Assembly (NCBI GenBank): GCA_009746045.1
Contig: RPFO01002040.1
Coordinates: 5,001 to 35,189, forward strand
DNA length: 30,189 nucleotides
DNA from: Mesostigma viride
Taxonomy: Eukaryota > Streptophyta > Mesostigmatophyceae > Mesostigmatales > Mesostigmataceae
Direction: 5' to 3'
Shown here: positions 26,076 to 30,189 of the stretch, one piece after another
How positions within the stretch are numbered: the first letter of the stretch is position 1
Layout of the letters: each line of letters starts with the position of its first letter
Position numbers and translations under genes: made by a program
Notes under the pieces: model-generated
Databases searched by the model: none
Told to the model about the DNA's origin: nothing
What the model saw: only the letters and a program-made list of their open reading frames with translations

Positions 26076-26765
26076 ATGCCGGACTCAATGGAGTTCCGCA
26101 TTCCGAGGGATTCTGAAATTTTGGGCAGTCCAGCGGACATCGCCGAATCTCCGGCTGGTCCTTCGACGACTCCTGTTCGTGAAGATCGTCCGGTTCTTAA
26201 TCCGGCGTGGCAGCGTGTTGTTGACCAGGCGGTAGCGTCCAGTGCGGAGCTACGCGCTCAGCAGCAAGAACTGCTGCAAAACCTACGACTGCCGCCCCCG
26301 CCTCCGCAACCTTCGATTGTTTCGGGGTTTCGCGATTACCTTGATTCCATTCGCGCTTTGCTCGCGGACTTCGAGGTCCATACCCGGGCGGGGTTGCAAG
26401 CGCCCAGCGCGGTTGCCGAGGTCTCTGAGGAGATCGACAACGCGGTTTCATCGCTTACAGGTTACCAGCGCAATCTCGCTAACTGGCTGTCGGTTCGTTC
26501 GGGCGTCATTCCGACGATTACGACCAACCTGTTTCAAGACCTTGCGATTCTGCAGTTGCTGTCGCGAGGCTTCCGGACGCGTGAGCGGCAATTGCTGCTC
26601 AATCTTGTCGCGTTCTTGTCTGCATTGCGAGAGTGGGCGCCGGACGGGTGGGATTTTCTAACGATTCTTACCAACCCGCTCCGCATCGTCACCCGCCGCC
26701 GTCGTCGCCGCATTGATCCGGTGACGGGACGTCGGTTGGACCCCATCGTCATCGAAACCCGGTGA
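26076..26765 (+). CDS. orphan 229-residue ORF, possibly a gag-like protein
   Basis: I do not recognise this protein. It starts MPDSMEFRIPRDSEILGSPA and has a predicted helix VVDQAVASSAELRAQQQELL followed by a proline run (PPPPPQPS). A mostly helical middle follows (SGFRDYLDSIRALLADF, SLTGYQRNLANWLSVRS), and it ends in a basic tail with RRRRRRIDPVTGRRLDPIVI. Coiled-coil plus basic tail would suit a structural nucleic-acid-binding (gag-like) protein, but there is no zinc knuckle. An upstream overlapping frame starting MDSLGGKLSLNSYYNLR (26014) stops near 26116, hinting at a frameshifted longer N-terminus. It lies between a promoter-like leader and the gag at 26983, which may belong to a different element. 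Confidence 0.4.
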   Translation: MPDSMEFRIPRDSEILGSPADIAESPAGPSTTPVREDRPVLNPAWQRVVDQAVASSAELRAQQQELLQNLRLPPPPPQPSIVSGFRDYLDSIRALLADFEVHTRAGLQAPSAVAEVSEEIDNAVSSLTGYQRNLANWLSVRSGVIPTITTNLFQDLAILQLLSRGFRTRERQLLLNLVAFLSALREWAPDGWDFLTILTNPLRIVTRRRRRRIDPVTGRRLDPIVIETR

Positions 26766-26982
26766 CGATTGAGGTTGGGCAAGGCCAGGAGGCGCCTGCG
26801 CCTGTCGCCAACGATCCAATTTACGACTACGACTACTGCGATTTTCGTGGTCTCGACTGAATTCGGCATGGTGGCGCGGTCGGCACCGGGGCAGGCGGCT
26901 TTTTGACAGATTGTACATATCTACCTGTCTTTTGTTTTCCAGCTGCTTAGCTCAGGGCTGTACACAGCTAGTGTAGTTTACC
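26766..26982 (+). other. short leader before gag
   Basis: No coding sequence is seen. It contains a pyrimidine stretch ending CTGTCTTTTGTTTTCCAG just before the gag start, which could be an acceptor. No primer-binding site is recognised. Confidence 0.3.
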
Positions 26983-28094
26983 ATGGCTGAGGGACGCCGT
27001 AGCAAGGGCCTAGCCAGTGGGAATAATAATGGGGGTGCTGGTAGCGGGACCGCTCACGTAGATGACGTGGGGGTCACCGGAGAGATTACTAATATCCCTT
27101 TGAATAATAATACTACACATGCTGTTTCTGGATATGACCTTACCACTCAGGGATTATTAATTGTAAATCAGCTGCAACCTGTGACATCTGACTCTAAGCC
27201 TAAGCAGGCTGAAGAGTTTGTAGAAGGGCTGGAAGGGTTTCCTAGTTTGTACGGGGGTACCAACTACTATCAGATCTGGATAGGCAGCAGCACGTTTGGC
27301 AAGTGCACTGATCAGATCAAGGACCTAACCAGGGAATGTAAGAAGGCCAACAAGGCCTGGGCAGTGTATGTAGCTGAGCTGAAGGAGTTGCTTGAAGACC
27401 AGCGAAAGAAGGTCGGCATCCATTGGCAAGACAAGTATCAAGGGTGGGAGGTCAAGGGGGATCTCATCCAGAATTTCCTTAGCTATTGCAAAATGGTTGA
27501 GGAAGGCAGGGCCCACGGTTTCAATGTGGCAGATAACATAGCCCTGACCAACTGGTTGAAGGTCTCTGGGCTGGATAAGGCTACACGTGGCTCCTTAAAG
27601 GTCATGTGTGCCCCACACTCAACCCTCAAGGCCTACAAGGTCATAATCAAACAAGCACTCGAGGCAGAGGAGCTGTTTGAGGGTGGAATGCCAGCTGTGA
27701 AGGCTACCCACGCAGGTGGGCGTGCCCAGGGGGGCTCCAAGACGTCTGAGGCTGACAGAAGCCAAGGAGGACGGGGGCAACCACAACAAGCGGAAGGCCA
27801 ACCATTCACCCGACCCTGACGGGCAATCACATGCCAAGTCGGTGTTCAGGGGTGGGTGGTAAGCCCAGGCAGGGTAACGCGCCTGACAACGGGGGAGGAG
27901 GCCAGGGCAAGTCAAAGATCCAGTGCTACCTGTGCAAGGGGTGGGGGCACATCAAGAAGGAGTGTCCCAGCTTCAAGAAGACCCAGGGCCAGGGCAGCAA
28001 CAAAAAAACAACAACAAGAAACAACAACAAGTCCCAGGGGCCAGCCTTCAAAGGGCAGTCAGCAAGAAGACAACAAGGAGCAGTGACTGTCTGA
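26983..28094 (+). pseudogene. retrotransposon gag with CCHC zinc knuckle, frameshifted
   Basis: The first frame (26983-27819, 278 residues) begins MAEGRRSKGLASGNNNGG, is Asn/Gly-rich at the N-terminus and helical in the middle (KDLTRECKKANKAWAVYVAE), and ends in a Gly/Gln-rich tail. It stops at 27819. A second frame (27831-28094) carries the nucleocapsid knuckle CYLCKGWGHIKKECPSFKK (C-x2-C-x4-H-x4-C), followed by a Lys/Asn/Gln-rich basic tail. Between them, a third frame stays open for a few codons, so there has been more than one indel. By family knowledge the protein packages element RNA in virus-like particles; here it is broken. Confidence 0.7.
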
Positions 28095-28497
28095 GGCAAC
28101 CCCTACACACCTTAATTCACCCAAGGGGGAGGCCAGGTGCTCCAATGCAGATTTTATATCTGGGCAACAAGAGGGTGATCTCCAGGTTCATGGTGGCCCC
28201 AGGTCACCTGGAGAGGTACAGGTTCCTATGAAGACGTCCTTGACAGCTGGTGCAGCTGTAAGAATGTCTGACCCCATGCATCCTGTGCTGGGCACGAGGG
28301 TGGACCTCTCATTTTGAGAGAAACCAATGTACAACCACAGAGGGGTGTGAAGGCCTCTGGTGGTATGCATGTGGTCCCTGCTGGCGGTCCAGGTGTTGGG
28401 CATGAGCAGGGTGACTCAGACTCTGAGTCAGAACAGGATGGAAGACAGCATGGTGATGCTGGACAACCTGACAGCACAGTCCTGACTGTGCCAGGGA
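28095..28497 (+). other. degenerate gag-pol junction
   Basis: Frames are short and shifting here; nothing like a protease is seen between gag and integrase. The stretch after 28314 is acidic (DSESEQDGRQHGD) and leads without a stop into the integrase. Confidence 0.4.
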
Positions 28498-29440
28498 CTG
28501 CTTCCTCTGTGTACCAGGAGTTGGGTGCCCGAATCCACAACATGTTTGGGCATGCCACTTCTCTGTCAAACAACTTTGCCTTCCGTATGGGCAGGGCACC
28601 CCTTCTTAAGGCGTGTCAGCAAGCTGCCTCACGGTGTAAGTGCCAGTTGTCCTCCAACAAGCCCAGGAAATCACATGCCAAAGCTATACCTCAGAGCATT
28701 GGTGATCTGCAGTGTGATATCCAACACATCAGGGGCATGCAACTGTTGGTGTGCGTGGACAGGTACACAAAATACAAGGTGCTGGAGCATTTACCTTCTA
28801 TGAAGAACAGGTACTTGCTGGCTGCCCTGCAGAATGTAAGAGCCAAGTTTCCTACCACAAGGATCCAGGTGGACATGCAGTTTCAGCATCTCAAGGGTGA
28901 TCCACCCTTCCTGAGTTGCTGGTTACACCTAGGGAGGCTCATGGGCAGCAGGGTGCTATAGAGAGGGCAATCCAGGAGGTCAAGAAATTGATTATCTCTG
29001 AAGACTGGGTACCCTTATCTGCACCTGCACTTGTCAGGAGTGCATGGCTGAGGAACGTGGAGCAGCAGCTGAACAGCAGGGTTAACTTCTACTATGATGG
29101 AGTTGCTGTCAGCCCAATGGGTCTATATCATGGCCTGTGCCCACCACATGTGCTGGAGGGCTGGAAACATGCTGCACATGTCACCTTTGCCAAGCTGAGG
29201 GAGAAGGACCGGGGTTGGAAGATGCTGGAGCCACAAGTGGGTCAGAAGGTCCTAGCTTGGAAGGAACCTAGCCTTTATGGCAAACGTGGTAGCTGGAGTC
29301 CTGGGGTGGTTACCCAGGTTGATGAAGCTAGCCACGCATGCTTGGTCAGCATGGAGGACGAACCAAAGCATGTGCACCGGCTGAGTTGGTCATATGTCAA
29401 GCCTAACCTGATGAATGAGGGCAGTCAGGCACAAGGCTCA
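28498..29440 (+). pseudogene. retrotransposon integrase, frameshifted
   Basis: An HHCC-like N-terminal finger (RIHNMFGH ... ACQQAASRCKC) is followed by a DDE-type core: first Asp in GDLQCDIQHIRG and second Asp in TRIQVDMQFQH. After a frameshift near 28915 comes the third acid in GQQGAIERAIQEVKKL. The second frame (28916-29947) goes on with the C-terminal part (WLRNVEQQLNSRVNFYYDG, VGQKVLAWKEPSLYGKRGSW, HRLSWSYVKPNL). Integrase inserts the element cDNA into the host genome. The D-to-E spacing (~29 residues by my join) is a little short of the usual 35, partly because the join is uncertain. Confidence 0.65.
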
Positions 29441-29659
29441 CAGGACCTGCAGGATTTTCAGGTCCCAAGTGACATCACTGATGCAACGACCACATCTGTT
29501 GCAGGGGAATCTGTCAGCCCTGGCCAGGTTGCAGAGGTACCTGTTGAACAGGCTGCAAGGTCAACAGCTGGGGAGTCAACTGTCAAGCCCAAGGCTCTAA
29601 CCAAGCCCAGGGGGACAAGTTTGGCTGGATTAATTGGGGCTCTGCAAAGGGCCAAGAAG

Positions 29660-30189
29660 CAGCCCAAGGTAGCCAAGCTCAGGTGGCATGGCAATCTGGG
29701 GCTGGACACTGCCTTAGAGGTAGACACTAATTCTCAGGTTTCCATCATTGGGACCAGAGCTGCAGCAGGGTACAGCATGACTGAACCCAGCTATCAGTTT
29801 GTGTCTGACTTCAGTGGCGGGGTACACGTGAAGGTACTGGGTGAGGTATCATTCCTATCCTTGGACAGGACACTGCTTTTTGTGTCTTGGAGGGCTATCA
29901 GGGACCTGCTCTTCTGGGGCAGAATTTCCTATGCCAGGATGGGGTAGTGATCACGTCCTCTCTCCTGACTAAGGAAGGGGCTGGTCAGGTCCCACTGATT
30001 AATTTCAGGACCACTCACCTATCACGTGCAGTAACCAGGACGGTTAAGCGTGTGCAAGTGTGCCAGGGGCAGGAGCCCTTGGTTGATGACCTCATATTGC
30101 CAGCTGCTAGTCATCCAAGCAGTTTGGGCATTGGTCCTCACTCACTTGCTGGACACAGCCCTATCAACTACCAAGGCCTGGGAAGCTTC
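29660..30189 (+). pseudogene. retropepsin-like aspartic protease, downstream of integrase (partial)
   Basis: LGLDTALEVDTNSQVSIIG gives the active-site Asp-Thr with Asn where Gly is usual. The flap and core follow (GGVHVKVLGEVSFLSLDRTL). After a frameshift near 29905, LLGQNFLCQDGVVITSS (from 29911) is the classical retropepsin C-terminal LLG-x-x-FL motif. The frame then stays open to the window end, presumably leading to a reverse transcriptase outside. The protease normally lies between gag and the other pol domains; here it follows the integrase in the same orientation. The Asn at the active site and two frameshifts argue that this copy is dead. Confidence 0.6.

Overview
The window looks like nuclear DNA of a green alga (Chlorophyta, plausibly Chlamydomonadales-like). 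Protein genes are split by GT-AG introns with GC-rich third codon positions, the N-acetylornithine aminotransferase gene carries an organelle transit peptide, and TGTAA motifs of the chlorophyte poly(A)-signal type lie downstream of the genes. The left third is genic. The right 60% is a dense graveyard of transposable elements. The species is not identifiable from what I see.

Genic part (1-12950). A last exon of an unrecognised + strand gene ends at 462. A four-exon - strand gene (2339-4176) encodes a 116-residue membrane protein that weakly resembles ribonuclease kappa. A six-exon + strand gene (5262-11853) encodes a complete 482-residue PLP-dependent N-acetylornithine aminotransferase (ARG9) of arginine biosynthesis. 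The last two are divergently arranged around a ~1.1 kb gap. At many exon edges of ARG9, the flanking intron or 3' UTR holds several decayed tandem copies of the exon edge, including its splice site or stop codon. The same pattern is seen at the exon ending at 462.

Transposon part (12957-30189). A TTAA-flanked piggyBac-like non-autonomous element (12961-14697) and a second TTAA-flanked inverted-repeat element (16659-18375) are present. A family of non-LTR retroposons encodes only an L1-ORF1-like protein and no reverse transcriptase. One copy is 14869-16591, with a perfect 12-bp target duplication. A second, apparently full-length copy is 18754-22463, also with a perfect 12-bp duplication. It is interrupted by a 1533-bp hAT element (18953-20485, 8-bp duplication) and by a 172-bp SINE-like insert (22198-22369, 14-bp duplication). 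A third copy is inverted and truncated (22721-23685). Shorter 3' fragments are scattered, including one in an intron of the membrane-protein gene. A fragment of a LINE protein with zinc motif and restriction-like endonuclease follows (24372-25058).

From about 25431 to the window end lie remains of LTR-type retroelements: a promoter-like leader, an orphan 229-residue ORF, a gag with CCHC knuckle, an integrase and a retropepsin-like protease. The protease lies after the integrase, an unusual order. All exon joins are my own phase-checked inferences; no search was run.
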